A DNA stretch of 64,000 nt from Oscillospiraceae bacterium (GCA_020025275.1 JAHHSI010000003.1:62001-126000); one strand, 5' to 3'. Shown: positions 42,636 to 51,467, numbered from the stretch's first letter. Numbers and translations are program-made. Notes: generated by a model not told the origin, from the sequence alone.

Positions 42636-43238
42636 TTATTTCGGCTGTTTTTCCGCCTCCAGAACGGCCTTCGTATCGGCGTCGGCAAGGCGGATCAGCT
42701 TTTCCGCCATCAGGCTGTTGAACCCGGCGGTCAGCGCATATTCGATAATCAGTCCTGTGGCTGCCGTGTCCGGTGAAGAGGACGGCGTCCGGAGCTTTTC
42801 CGCTGCACTTTGTACCTGCTGTGTAAACGTCAGGGCCATGCAGCGGAAATTTTTTGCATATTCGGCATAGGCCGCCCGTACCTGTTCTTCCGACATCTCG
42901 GAGGGGAGCAGCCGCTGGATGTCGCTGATGCTCATGGAGAGCTTCAGCGTGAGGATCATCATGATATAGGCGATGTGCACCCGACCGTACTTTCGTTTTA
43001 CCGGGGCGGGCATCACCTTCAGGCGCACATAATTGTTGATTGCAGAGGCGGTCACGAAGCTGTCTTTCCCGTCAGGGGACGTGGGAAGGAAGCTGAGATA
43101 CTGCTGGACCAGCACAATCACCTGATCCATATAGAGTCCAAAGGTGGGAATGGTGTCCCAGTCCGGCAGCTGATAGTTTTGGATGTAGTCATCCCACCGC
43201 TGCAGCTTATGAATCAGAAGTTCCCGATCGTATGCCAT
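42636..43238 (-). CDS. DUF1836 family protein
   Basis: This 200-residue protein matches the DUF1836 family, common in Clostridia. It has an N-terminal helical region, ITASAINNYVR-like segment (TASAINNYVRLKVMPAPVKR) resembling a MerR-type HTH and wing, then a helical C-terminal half. This suggests a DNA-binding regulator of unknown target. Stop codons of this gene and the PNPOx gene are 3 bp apart. AGGAGGTG precedes the ATG, with a consensus-like promoter upstream. Confidence 0.82.
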   Translation of the reverse strand: MAYDRELLIHKLQRWDDYIQNYQLPDWDTIPTFGLYMDQVIVLVQQYLSFLPTSPDGKDSFVTASAINNYVRLKVMPAPVKRKYGRVHIAYIMMILTLKLSMSISDIQRLLPSEMSEEQVRAAYAEYAKNFRCMALTFTQQVQSAAEKLRTPSSSPDTAATGLIIEYALTAGFNSLMAEKLIRLADADTKAVLEAEKQPK

Positions 43239-43265
43239 GTTGCACCTCCTATACTGATAGCGTTG

Positions 43266-43343
43266 ATTATAGCAGAAAGTGGGTAGTAATGCAACAAAAC
43301 GACAAAAAAACTACTTGACCGGCTATAAGTAATATGCTATATT
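43266..43343. promoter_or_regulatory. Back-to-back promoters of the DUF1836 and SGNH genes
   Basis: Minus strand: TTGCAT (43294-43289) and TATAAT (43271-43266), spacer 17. Plus strand: TTGACC (43315-43320) and TATATT (43338-43343), spacer 17. The DUF1836 protein, if DNA-binding, could act on this shared 75-bp region. Confidence 0.8.
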
Positions 43344-43376
43344 AGATACAACGATACGGAGTGTGGAGGTTGCTGT

Positions 43377-44069
43377 ATGGAAACTCAAGTATATGCGTAT
43401 GGAGATTCTCTGTTGAAGGCCACAATGCCGGATGAAAATTTCCGTTATCATTTCCACATCAATGAAATCATCGATAAATATGTTCCGGCGGGATGTAAGC
43501 TCATCAACCGTGCGAAAATGGGCGCCACGATCCGCAAGGGAAAGGCGCTGATCGAGCACGATCTGGAGCGCGGCATGGATGCCAAGTATGCTCTGGTGGA
43601 TTTTGGCGGCAATGACTGCGACTTTGACTGGGCAGAGGTGGCGGCCAATCCGGAGGGGGAGCACCACTGCCACACGGAGATGCCGGAATTTTTGCAGACA
43701 CTGAAGGAGACGACGTCGGCCCTGTCAGAGCAGGGAGTACAGCCGGTCTTGATGACGCTGCCGCCCATTGACGGCCAGCGGTATCTCGATTTCTTCTGCC
43801 GTAATGGCGTTGACAAAGAGCGGGTATTGCAGTGGCTGGGGGATGCTCAGGCGATCGATCGCTATCAGGCGTGGTACTCGGATGCGGTGGCTCAATTTGC
43901 CGCCGAGGAGAAGCTGCCGCTGATCCCGGTGCGGGAGGCCTTTTTGCAGGAGCGGGACTTCTCTGGCATGATCGCCTCGGACGGGATCCACCTGACCATG
44001 TCCGGCTACGATCGGCTGTACAGCACGATCTCTCATTGGATGCAGGAGCATCTGAGCGTTGAAAACTGA
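43377..44069 (+). CDS. SGNH/GDSL-family hydrolase
   Basis: This 230-residue protein has the GDS serine motif in AYGDSLLKA, the GGND block (DFGGNDCDFDW) and the catalytic Asp/His pair in SDGIHLTMSGYDRL. SGNH enzymes are esterases, lipases or acyl hydrolases. There is no signal peptide, so it is cytosolic. GGAGG precedes the ATG. It is divergent from the DUF1836 gene and has its own terminator. Confidence 0.9.
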   Translation: METQVYAYGDSLLKATMPDENFRYHFHINEIIDKYVPAGCKLINRAKMGATIRKGKALIEHDLERGMDAKYALVDFGGNDCDFDWAEVAANPEGEHHCHTEMPEFLQTLKETTSALSEQGVQPVLMTLPPIDGQRYLDFFCRNGVDKERVLQWLGDAQAIDRYQAWYSDAVAQFAAEEKLPLIPVREAFLQERDFSGMIASDGIHLTMSGYDRLYSTISHWMQEHLSVEN

Positions 44070-44074
44070 AGAGA

Positions 44075-44107
44075 CGGGCAGGAGCAGGCATATCCTGCCC
44101 GTTTTTT
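44075..44107 (+). terminator. Terminator after the SGNH hydrolase gene
   Basis: The arms CGGGCAGGA (44075-44083) and TCCTGCCCG (44093-44101) are followed by six Ts. Confidence 0.88.
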
Positions 44108-44128
44108 GATGATCCATACCACAGGAAA

Positions 44129-44162
44129 GAAAAAAGCTGCCGCAGACATAGTCTGCGGCAGC
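44129..44162 (-). terminator. Terminator after the phosphoglucomutase gene
   Basis: A 12-bp stem (44136-44147 with 44151-44162) with an ATA loop is followed on the minus strand by a T run. Confidence 0.85.
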
Positions 44163-44182
44163 TATGGCTTTCGAGGGGGGCG

Positions 44183-45907
44183 TTACTGAAGCGTGGCCAC
44201 CCACTGGCTGTATTTTTCAATGTTTGCGTCACGGCTGGCGGCATCCGTGCCCATGGTCAGAATATAGATCTTGATCTTGGGCTCCGTGCCGGAGGGACGG
44301 GCCAGAATTACGGTCCCATCTGCCAGCTCAAAGCGCAGCACGTTGGAGCCGGAGAGCTCCATAGCGGACGTCTCGCCGCTGCGGCAGTCGATGACGGTGC
44401 CGTCGGCATAGTCCTTACGGACCACCACGTCCACCCCGCTGATCTGCGTGGGCGGCTCTTCACGCAGCTTCTTCATCAGCTGTGCCATTTTCTCCAGACC
44501 GTCCAGTCCGGGCATCACCAGATTGTGGGTCTTTTCCCCGTACCAGCCGTATTTCTTGTAGAGTTCCTGGAGGGCGTCGTAGAGGGTCATCCCCTGTGCG
44601 GCATACCAGGCCGCCATCTCGGTGATGAGCAGGGAGGCAGTGACGGCGTCCTTGTCCCGGACGTAGTCACCCAGCATATAGCCGTAGGACTCCTCGTAGG
44701 CGAAAATGACTTTCCCTTCACCCTTGGCCTCCAGCGCATTCTTCTTCTCGGCCATGAACTTAAAGCCGGTAAAAGTGTCGTAGCAGGTCACACCGTTGGC
44801 CTCGGCCACCTTACGGGCCATCTCGGTGGTGACGATGGTCTTGAGGAGCACGGGGTTGGCGGGCAGCTTGCCGGCGCGCTTCATAGCGCCGATCAGGTAG
44901 TCGGCCAGCAGTACGCCGGTCTGGTTGCCGGTGACGGGGATGAACTCGCCGTCGGCGCTGCGGACCATAATGCCCACACGGTCGCTGTCGGGGTCGGTCC
45001 CCAGCAGGAAGTCGGCGCCGACCTTGTTGGCAAGATCAATGGCCAGATAGAAGCCCTCCGGATTTTCCGGGTTGGGGGAGACCACCGTGGGGAAGCTGCC
45101 GTCCAGCACCATCTGCTCGGGAACGCAGTGCAGGTGCTTGACACCCAGCGCGCGCAGCGCCTCCGGTACCAGCTTGTGTCCGCAGCCGTGGAAGGGGGTG
45201 TAGACCACGGAGAAGGTGTCGGCCACCTTGGCCATGGACTCGGTGTCGTTGATCATCGCCAGAACATTGGCCATGAAACGGCGGTCCGTCTCCTCGCCCA
45301 AGATCTCAATGAGGCCCTGGGCCACGGCATCGTCATAGTTCATGGTCTTGATGTCCTTGAAAATATCGATTTTCTCCAGACGCTGGGCGATGGCTGCGGC
45401 GTGCTGCGGAGGCAGCTGTGCGCCGTCGGCCCAGTAGACCTTATATCCGTTGTACTCCTTGGGGTTGTGGCTGGCGGTCACATTGATACCGGCCTGGCAG
45501 CCGTATTCACGGACGGCGAAGCTCAATTCAGGCGTGGGGCGCAGGCTCTCAAAGAGGCGGACGTGGATGCCGTTGGCAGCGCAGACCTCGGCGGCTGCAC
45601 GGGCAAAGACGTCGCTGTTGTGGCGGCAGTCCATGCAGATGGCCACGCCTTTTTTCTTGGCCTCTTCGCCCTCGGCGCAGATGACCTCGGCAAAGCCCTG
45701 CGTAGCCCAGCGGATCACATAAATGTTCATCTGGTGCAGGCCCATCTTCATGGTGCCGCGCAGTCCGGCCGTGCCGAACTCCAGAGGACCGTAGAAACGG
45801 CTCTCGATTTCCTTTTCGTCGCCGGCGATGCTTGTCAGCTCGGCCAGCTCCTCCGGGGTCAATACGCCGCTATGCAGCCATTTTTCGTATTCCTGATGGT
45901 AAGACAT
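44183..45907 (-). CDS. Phosphoglucomutase/phosphomannomutase (alpha-D-phosphohexomutase)
   Basis: This 574-residue enzyme has the phosphoserine loop TASHNPKEYNGYKVYW (active serine), the metal-binding DPDSDRVG loop and the C-terminal RPSGTEPKIKIY. The length matches PgcA-type phosphoglucomutases, which interconvert glucose-1- and glucose-6-phosphate, feeding cell-wall and glycolipid precursors. AAAGGAG precedes the ATG. It is the last gene of the YycJ-rlmH-DUF2007 minus-strand group. Confidence 0.92.
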   Translation of the reverse strand: MSYHQEYEKWLHSGVLTPEELAELTSIAGDEKEIESRFYGPLEFGTAGLRGTMKMGLHQMNIYVIRWATQGFAEVICAEGEEAKKKGVAICMDCRHNSDVFARAAAEVCAANGIHVRLFESLRPTPELSFAVREYGCQAGINVTASHNPKEYNGYKVYWADGAQLPPQHAAAIAQRLEKIDIFKDIKTMNYDDAVAQGLIEILGEETDRRFMANVLAMINDTESMAKVADTFSVVYTPFHGCGHKLVPEALRALGVKHLHCVPEQMVLDGSFPTVVSPNPENPEGFYLAIDLANKVGADFLLGTDPDSDRVGIMVRSADGEFIPVTGNQTGVLLADYLIGAMKRAGKLPANPVLLKTIVTTEMARKVAEANGVTCYDTFTGFKFMAEKKNALEAKGEGKVIFAYEESYGYMLGDYVRDKDAVTASLLITEMAAWYAAQGMTLYDALQELYKKYGWYGEKTHNLVMPGLDGLEKMAQLMKKLREEPPTQISGVDVVVRKDYADGTVIDCRSGETSAMELSGSNVLRFELADGTVILARPSGTEPKIKIYILTMGTDAASRDANIEKYSQWVATLQ

Positions 45908-45927
45908 ATAGGTGTGCTCCTTTCCGA

Positions 45928-46233
45928 TTATTCTTCCGAATCGTCCATAGGGTCAGCGGCCAAAATGGCCTGAGCCTCCTCCAAAAGGGAGGCGGGAACA
46001 TAGAGACTGACGCCGTAGCCGGAAAAGCCGTTGATCACCTTTCCGGCGCCGCCGTCCAGATCATAGTACTTAAAGCAGGGGATGCTGTAGGCACCCAGCA
46101 GGGAGATGATCATATCTGCATCGGCCGCGGAGTCGAATGTCTGGCGCAGCAGTACGGCTTTTTCCTCCTGTCCTTGTGCGTCCAGCGGCCAAGCCGGAGT
46201 AGCGGAACCGTGTGCCCAGATACGTTTGTCCAT
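45928..46233 (-). CDS. Small DUF2007-like protein
   Basis: This 101-residue protein resembles DUF2007-type proteins (putative signal-transducing protein fold). It has a short N-terminal region, then TFDSAADADMIISLLGAYSI and YGVSLYVPASLLEEAQAILA. Its role is unknown. It lies 11 bp after rlmH and 20 bp before the phosphoglucomutase gene, so it belongs to the same transcript. The assignment is moderate. Confidence 0.7.
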   Translation of the reverse strand: MDKRIWAHGSATPAWPLDAQGQEEKAVLLRQTFDSAADADMIISLLGAYSIPCFKYYDLDGGAGKVINGFSGYGVSLYVPASLLEEAQAILAADPMDDSEE

Positions 46234-46244
46234 AGAAAGCCCTC

Positions 46245-46727
46245 CTATTTATGGTATTTGGTACCGGCCTGGATCTGGTAGGCGCGGTAGATTTGCTCAA
46301 GAAGCATGATGCGGGCCATGTGGTGGGGGAAGGTCATGGGTGACATGGACAGCCGCCAGTCGGCCTGCGCCTTCAGCTGGGCGTCCAAGCCCACGCTGCC
46401 GCCGATGAGGAAGGTGACCTGCGTTTTGCCGGAGACGGCAAAGTCCTGCAGCTTCTGGGCCAGTGCTTCGCTGGGGCAAGTCTTGCCCTCGATGCACATG
46501 GCCACCACGGCGCCGCCGCGGGGAAGTTTTTCCCGAATGGCGCTGCCCTCGGTCTCCAAGGCCTTTTGGATCTCGGCCGGAGAAGGATTCTCCGGCAGTC
46601 GGTATTCCGGCAGTTCAATCACGTCCAGCTTACAAAAGCGCTGCAAGCGCTTGCAGTATTCCGCAGCGGCCTGGATATAGAATTTTTCCTTCAGCTTTCC
46701 CACACAGAGAACCGTTACTTTCTGCAT
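46245..46727 (-). CDS. rlmH: 23S rRNA pseudouridine-1915 N3-methyltransferase
   Basis: This 160-residue SPOUT methyltransferase has the conserved end (IGGSVGLDAQ; SPMTFPHHMARIMLLEQIYR). It methylates pseudouridine 1915 in helix 69 of 23S rRNA using AdoMet. The ATG at 46727 has GGAGGGG 5 bases upstream and is preferred over the GTG six bases earlier. It overlaps the 3' end of the YycJ-like gene by 13 bp. Confidence 0.93.
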   Translation of the reverse strand: MQKVTVLCVGKLKEKFYIQAAAEYCKRLQRFCKLDVIELPEYRLPENPSPAEIQKALETEGSAIREKLPRGGAVVAMCIEGKTCPSEALAQKLQDFAVSGKTQVTFLIGGSVGLDAQLKAQADWRLSMSPMTFPHHMARIMLLEQIYRAYQIQAGTKYHK

Positions 46728-47512
46728 ACGCACCCCTCCGTCTGATAGGCCTCGCTCAACTCGCTGCGCGGAGCCACGGTAACACGCACATGGGACAGGT
46801 TCTCCGCCGCCATGTGCCGCTGCACCGTCTCCAGTGCCCGGGCCGGTGTGTTGTTCTCCCGGCTCAGATGGGCCAGAACGATCTGCCGGGTCCCGCAGTG
46901 GGCCATCTGTGCGGCGAAGTGAGCGGCATCTTCGTTGGAAAGATGCCCTTGTTCACCTAAGATCCGCTGTTTCAGGGGATAGGGGTAGGGCCCGGAGCGC
47001 AGCCATTCCGGATCGTGATTGCTCTCCAGAACCAGCAGCTCCACTCCCTCCAGTACCTCGGCGGCCCGCTGTGTCACATAGCCGGTATCCGTGAGGATGC
47101 CGATGCTGCCCGCTGCGCCGTCGATGCGGTAGTCCACGCTGCCGGGGGCGTCGTGGGAGGTGGGAAAGACCGTTACACGGCACTCGCCCAGTGCAAAAAC
47201 GGCACTGCGCTCCACCGTACGCAGCAGCGGCGCAAGGCCGGCGACCCGCTGGCAGAGAGAGCGGGCGGTGTCGAAGCTGGCGTAGATGGGGACGGTGTGG
47301 TGCTTGACCAGTGTCTTGAGGGCCGCCACATGATCCGAGTGAGAATGGGTCAGCAGGATGCCGCTGAGCTGATCGACGGTCAGCCCCAGCTGTGCCAGTG
47401 CGGTTTTGATCCGCCGCAGAGAGATGCCGGCATCCACCAGAAGGCGGGTCGTGCCGCAGCTCACCAGAAGACAGTTCCCCTCGGAGCCACTGGCCAGTGT
47501 ATGTAGGGTCAT
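46715..47512 (-). CDS. MBL-fold metallo-hydrolase, YycJ/WalJ-like
   Basis: This 265-residue protein has the beta-lactamase motif THSHSDHVAAL, the TDTGY block and a conserved C-terminal AHLSRENN. This is the YycJ/WalJ pattern, associated in Firmicutes with cell-wall regulation and DNA processing. Its placement just before rlmH is conserved in Firmicutes, although the WalKR kinase-regulator genes are absent here. The ATG at 47512 is preceded by GAGG at long spacing. Confidence 0.88.
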   Translation of the reverse strand: MTLHTLASGSEGNCLLVSCGTTRLLVDAGISLRRIKTALAQLGLTVDQLSGILLTHSHSDHVAALKTLVKHHTVPIYASFDTARSLCQRVAGLAPLLRTVERSAVFALGECRVTVFPTSHDAPGSVDYRIDGAAGSIGILTDTGYVTQRAAEVLEGVELLVLESNHDPEWLRSGPYPYPLKQRILGEQGHLSNEDAAHFAAQMAHCGTRQIVLAHLSRENNTPARALETVQRHMAAENLSHVRVTVAPRSELSEAYQTEGCVCRK

Positions 47513-47598
47513 CAATGGGTATACCTCGTTTCAAAGATAGAGAAAGCAGCGTTCGCCGGAGGGTGGGTCGGGCGAACGCTGTTGTAGGTGAAAAAATT

Positions 47599-48900
47599 TT
47601 ATCCGATGTGGCCGGCGCACATTTCCTCATCCGGCACGTCGATCACCTGAATGTCGGCACCGACAGAGCGCAATTTGCCCACCAGATCCTCGTAGCCGCG
47701 CTCGATATACTGCACTTGGCTGATCTCTGTTGTCCCTTCGGCGGCCAGTGCTGCGACCACCAGAGCCGCACCTGCACGCAGATCACAGGCCTGAATGGGA
47801 GCGCCCACCAGACGATCCGCGCCCTCGATGACGGCCACGCGGCCGTCTACTTGGATCTTGGCCCCCAGCCGCTTGAGCTCGTCCACATAGCGGAAGCGAT
47901 TGCTCCACACGGCCTCGGTCACAAGGCTGGTGCCCTGCGCCAACGTCATGACAGCTGCGATCTGGGGCTGCATATCGGTGGGGAAGCCGGGGTAGGGCTG
48001 GGTCTTGACATTGGCCCGCTGCAGCGGTTCGCTGCGGCGTACCAGCAGGGTGTCGTCCATCTCCTCGATATAGACGCCCATCTCCATAAGCTTGGCGGAG
48101 ATGCAGTCCATATGCTTAGGGATAATGTTCTTGATAAGCAGCTGTCCGCCGGTGGCGGCCACAGCGGCCATGTAGGTGCCGGCCTCGATCTGGTCGGGGA
48201 TAATGCCATAGGTGCCGCCGGCCAGCTTCTCCACGCCGCGGATGCGGATGGAATCCGTGCCGGCGCCCTTGATGTCAGCGCCCATGGAGTTGAGGAAGTT
48301 GGCCAGATCCACAATGTGGGGCTCCTTGGCGGCATTTTCGATGGTCGTGGTGCCCTCGGCCAGAACAGCGGCCATCATCACGTTCATCGTGGCGCCCACG
48401 GATACAACATCCATATAGATATTGGCGCCCACCAGACGCTCGCCCTTGGACTTGGCGTGGACAAAATTCCCCTCGGTGACTTCGGCACCCAGCGCCTTGA
48501 AGCCCTTGATGTGCTGATCGATGGGACGAACACCGAAGTTGCAGCCGCCGGGCATGGCCACGGTGGCCTCGCCGAAACGGCCCAGCAGGGCACCGATGAG
48601 GTAGTAGGAGGCGCGGATCTTGCGGACCTGATCGAAGGTGGCCTTGGTGCTGTGGATGGCGTGGGAGTCGATCTCCACGGCGTGCTGGTTGAGGACACGC
48701 ACCTTGGCACCCAAAGACTCCAGAATGGAGAAAAGCAGCGTTACATCACTGATCTGGGGAACGTTTTCAATTCGACATACGCCGTCGACCAGAAGAGCGG
48801 CAGGGACAATAGCAACGGCGGCATTCTTCGCACCGCTGATGGTGACTTCACCAAACAGGGGGCGGTTGCCGTGAACAATATACTGATTCAAAGTAGGCAC
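47599..48900 (-). CDS. murA: UDP-N-acetylglucosamine 1-carboxyvinyltransferase
   Basis: This enzyme of about 433 residues has the substrate lysine region SGAKNAAV and the catalytic cysteine segment GGCNFGVRPIDQH. It commits UDP-GlcNAc to peptidoglycan synthesis with PEP; it is the fosfomycin target and has the cysteine expected of a fosfomycin-sensitive form. The listed start is GTG, directly abutting AAAGG; a TTG 9 bases later (LNQYIVHGN) has better spacing to AAAGGGTG and may be the true start. It has a long leader with repeats (49080-48954). Confidence 0.93.
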   Translation of the reverse strand: MPTLNQYIVHGNRPLFGEVTISGAKNAAVAIVPAALLVDGVCRIENVPQISDVTLLFSILESLGAKVRVLNQHAVEIDSHAIHSTKATFDQVRKIRASYYLIGALLGRFGEATVAMPGGCNFGVRPIDQHIKGFKALGAEVTEGNFVHAKSKGERLVGANIYMDVVSVGATMNVMMAAVLAEGTTTIENAAKEPHIVDLANFLNSMGADIKGAGTDSIRIRGVEKLAGGTYGIIPDQIEAGTYMAAVAATGGQLLIKNIIPKHMDCISAKLMEMGVYIEEMDDTLLVRRSEPLQRANVKTQPYPGFPTDMQPQIAAVMTLAQGTSLVTEAVWSNRFRYVDELKRLGAKIQVDGRVAVIEGADRLVGAPIQACDLRAGAALVVAALAAEGTTEISQVQYIERGYEDLVGKLRSVGADIQVIDVPDEEMCAGHIG

Positions 48901-48953
48901 CCTTTCTTAGGTTATAAGTATCGCCGGGATTATTTTACCCGCGTGTCGGAAGC

Positions 48954-49077
48954 TTCATACGAAAAAGAACTGGGAATTCACGGAGGATCTTCCCGGAAAG
49001 AGGCTGTCACGGTAAAAATTCCAAGACAAACACGGCAGATTCATACGAAGCAGTGTTGATTTCGTGTTCATACGAAG
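48954..49077. repeat. Three copies of TTCATACGAA in the murA leader
   Basis: The 10-mer TTCATACGAA occurs at 48954-48963, 49040-49049 and 49068-49077, all in the same orientation, with no mismatch. The last copy sits about 3 bp downstream of the murA -10 box, where it could act as an operator. The other two are within the transcribed leader. Confidence 0.85.
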
Positions 49078-49079
49078 TC

Positions 49080-49107
49080 AGTATACCATAAATTTTTCTA
49101 AAATCAA
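49080..49107 (-). promoter_or_regulatory. Promoter of murA
   Basis: On the minus strand TTGATT (49107-49102) and TATACT (49085-49080) have a 16-bp spacer. The mRNA would have a leader of about 170 nt. Confidence 0.7.
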
Positions 49108-49110
49108 TTC

Positions 49111-49845
49111 TTAGCTTCCATTCTTTGCAAAAAAAGTTGGGTTTTGAAGAAAAAGGGGAAGGCGGACAGTGCCGCAGGCAGTCCATCGGAAATGACCGGT
49201 CACTGGATGGCGGCTCATTTGGTTGCGCTCCACCGCCTCCTCCCACGGGTTGCCGTGGTGGATGAGGAAGGGGATGCCGCTGCGGTTGCGGCGGTCGGAG
49301 CAGAGACCGATGTGTTCCCGGTCACCGAAAATGACAATGTCGCCGGGCTGCCAGGCCGCAGGATCATCGAACTCGTTGCTCAGGAGTCGGGCGTGGCGGC
49401 GGAAGAATGTATCCAGTGTGCGGACACGGCGGAAATCAATGTTGCCGTCGGGCACGGGGATAAAGGGGTAGGCCTCCGGATGCTGACGAATATCATCGTC
49501 AACCAGTGCCTTGAGATCATAGCCTGCTGCGGCAAAGGCCTGCCAGATCACATCTGTGCAGACACCGCAGCCGTCATCGGGATAGCCGCCGGCGTAGTAG
49601 CGGCTCTTGTAGTGCGGGTCGGTGGCAATGTAGGCACGGGCTCCCAGAACAAGATCGGTGCTGTCATCCAGCCCGTCACCATCCTCGTCATGGCCGCTGT
49701 GCACTTCGATGATTCCCAGTTCTTCGGCGGTGTAGGGATGTTCCCGCCACAGAAAGAGGGCAGAGAGTACCAGCAGGGAGAACAGCAGGAGCCATAGAAA
49801 CAGTGCCCGGAAACGAAGCCTGTGGCGTAGGTTCAAAGAAGTCAT
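49111..49845 (-). CDS. DUF1287 domain protein, membrane-anchored
   Basis: This 244-residue protein has an N-terminal membrane anchor (RALFLWLLLFSLLVLSALFLW) followed by an extracytoplasmic DUF1287 domain. The domain has a cysteine in a catalytic-like position (YPDDGCGVCTDVIWQAF) and a histidine segment (FGDREHIGL). The fold is related to NlpC/P60 cysteine proteases, so a cell-wall-linked role is possible. The ATG at 49845 has AAAGGCGG ahead; an earlier in-frame ATG is not supported. Confidence 0.82.
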   Translation of the reverse strand: MTSLNLRHRLRFRALFLWLLLFSLLVLSALFLWREHPYTAEELGIIEVHSGHDEDGDGLDDSTDLVLGARAYIATDPHYKSRYYAGGYPDDGCGVCTDVIWQAFAAAGYDLKALVDDDIRQHPEAYPFIPVPDGNIDFRRVRTLDTFFRRHARLLSNEFDDPAAWQPGDIVIFGDREHIGLCSDRRNRSGIPFLIHHGNPWEEAVERNQMSRHPVTGHFRWTACGTVRLPLFLQNPTFFAKNGS

Positions 49846-50126
49846 AGAAAACCGCCTTTCTGCTTGATTCGGTAGGAGACAGGTGATCATATCAGGACCG
49901 GCAAAGTTTGTGGAAGAGGAAAGAAGTGCGCCGGGGCGCGTGCGCTTCGCTGGTACAGCCGACCTTTTGCCGGCGGTTCAATTCTGTGGGGCAGCCTGAA
50001 ACAAACGTCACTGGAAGTCCGGCGCGGCGGTGGGGATACGAAGGGCGGCGATGTAATGGCGATCATGGATGAGAGCGGAGAAAAACGTGCCGATGGAGCG
50101 GCTGTGGCGTTCCGGTGCACACCCTT
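49846..50126. other. Gap upstream of the DUF1287 gene
   Basis: There is no supported gene in this ~280-bp GC-rich stretch and no clear promoter for the DUF1287 gene. Short open frames lack ribosome sites. Nothing else is seen. Confidence 0.4.
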
Positions 50127-50789
50127 TCATACGTGCAGAAAGCGGAAGCTGCTGCGATAAAATTCGATGAAGCCCTCCTGCTGCAGCTGGCTCAGTTCAC
50201 GGGACAGGGCGCTGCGATTGGCCCCCAGAAAATCGGCCATCTCGCTGCGGGAAAAGGGAACGGTGAAGTAGTCCTGACCTGCGTCCCTGCGGCAGTCCTG
50301 CAAAAACAAGAGGATGCGCCGCCGCAGCCGCGGCTCGGATAAATATTGCAGCCGCCGCCGCAGTTGAAAGAACTTCTTGGCCCCCTCGGCATAGAGGTTG
50401 TGGCGCAGCTGAATGTGGCACGGACAGCCCCGCCCGCAGTCGGAGAGGATGGCGTCCATGGGGAGAAAGAGCACCTGTGCGCCGTCGGACGTCTGCAGCG
50501 TGACGGGGCTGGGCTGCTGGGTGCCCATGAGTAGATCGCCGAACACACTGCCCGGCTTGTGCCGTGTAACCAGCTGCATGGAGCCGTCTGGCTGATATTG
50601 GACCGCATCCACCGTGCCGGCAAGAACGATGCCGGCCTGGGCCACGGTGTCTCCGGTCTGCCAGAGAATGGCCCCCCGGCCAAAGGTTCGGAGCGGTGCG
50701 CCCAGACACAGAAGCAGCCGGCGGATCTCTGCCTCACAAATCCCGTCAAACAGGGGAGCGTTTTTCAAAAGGGTGAGATACTCTTCCAT
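50127..50789 (-). CDS. Crp/Fnr-family transcriptional regulator
   Basis: This 220-residue protein has an N-terminal cyclic-nucleotide-binding-type fold (PLFDGICEAEIRRLLLCLG; FGDLLM) and a C-terminal winged helix (SRSEMADFLGANRSALSRELSQLQQEGF). It lacks the cysteine pattern of FNR oxygen sensors. The ATG at 50789 was chosen because GAGGAAAA precedes it and earlier in-frame codons lie in the promoter region. A 14-bp palindrome in the divergent gap with the ECF-type gene is a likely operator. Confidence 0.88.
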   Translation of the reverse strand: MEEYLTLLKNAPLFDGICEAEIRRLLLCLGAPLRTFGRGAILWQTGDTVAQAGIVLAGTVDAVQYQPDGSMQLVTRHKPGSVFGDLLMGTQQPSPVTLQTSDGAQVLFLPMDAILSDCGRGCPCHIQLRHNLYAEGAKKFFQLRRRLQYLSEPRLRRRILLFLQDCRRDAGQDYFTVPFSRSEMADFLGANRSALSRELSQLQQEGFIEFYRSSFRFLHV

Positions 50790-50804
50790 AGTTTTCCTCG
50801 CTTG

Positions 50805-50818
50805 GTTGCAGATGCAAC
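50805..50818. promoter_or_regulatory. Perfect palindrome, likely Crp/Fnr operator
   Basis: GTTGCAGATGCAAC is a 6+2+6 perfect dyad 16 bp upstream of the Crp/Fnr gene, in the divergent gap. It overlaps the -35 region of a putative rightward promoter (TATGAT at 50835-50840), so binding could regulate both genes. Confidence 0.65.
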
Positions 50819-50883
50819 GATGTTTTTCGGAAAATATGATACTATGAACTCTATAAAAAAACAACACAAAGGATGAGAGAAAG

Positions 50884-51405
50884 ATGAATAAGAAAGTGTT
50901 ATGGATCACGGAAACGGCGGTCATGATCGCCGTACTGATTGCGCTGCAGGTGCTCACCAAACCCATGGGGCAGCTGGTAACCGGCTCGTGCGTCAATCTG
51001 GTGCTGGGCGTGGCAGCCATTGCCGGCGGACTGTGGTGCGGCGTGACGGTGGCGGTGCTGAGCCCCTTCTTTGCCTTTTTGCTGCAGATTGGCCCGGCGC
51101 TGTTTCCCATCGTGCCTATGATCGCCGTTGGCAACGCCGTTTTGGTAGTGGTACTCTACTTCGTGGTGGGAAAGAAGCCGCTGGGTGTCATGAGCTATGT
51201 TTCGGCGGTGGCCGCAGCGGCGGCAAAATTTGTAACGCTGTGGCTGCTGATCGTGAAGCTGGTGCTGCCGATGTTGGGACTTCCGGAACAGAAGCTGGCC
51301 GTGATGTCGGCGATGTTCACATGGCCGCAGTTGGTAACGGCACTTATCGGCGGCGTGATCGCGGTCACCATTGCTCCCGTGATCCGCAAGGCCCTGCAGA
51401 AATAA
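50884..51405 (+). CDS. ECF transporter S component-like membrane protein
   Basis: This 173-residue protein has about five to six hydrophobic segments and the size and composition of ECF S components. These bind a vitamin or other small compound and use a shared energy module. No ligand motif is recognised. The ATG is preceded by AAAGGATGAG. It is divergent from the Crp/Fnr regulator, which may control it. The hydrophobic pattern is clear, but the family assignment is moderate. Confidence 0.65.
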   Translation: MNKKVLWITETAVMIAVLIALQVLTKPMGQLVTGSCVNLVLGVAAIAGGLWCGVTVAVLSPFFAFLLQIGPALFPIVPMIAVGNAVLVVVLYFVVGKKPLGVMSYVSAVAAAAAKFVTLWLLIVKLVLPMLGLPEQKLAVMSAMFTWPQLVTALIGGVIAVTIAPVIRKALQK

Positions 51406-51420
51406 GATCGATCAACAAAG

Positions 51421-51452
51421 AAAAGGAGACGTTCGGTTGAACGTCTCCTTTT
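51421..51452. terminator. Bidirectional terminator between convergent genes
   Basis: A 14-bp perfect stem (51421-51434 with 51439-51452) and a GGTT loop with A and T runs on each side lie between the ECF-like and PsiE-like genes. Confidence 0.88.
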
Positions 51453-51467
51453 TTGGCAAAGAGTAAC

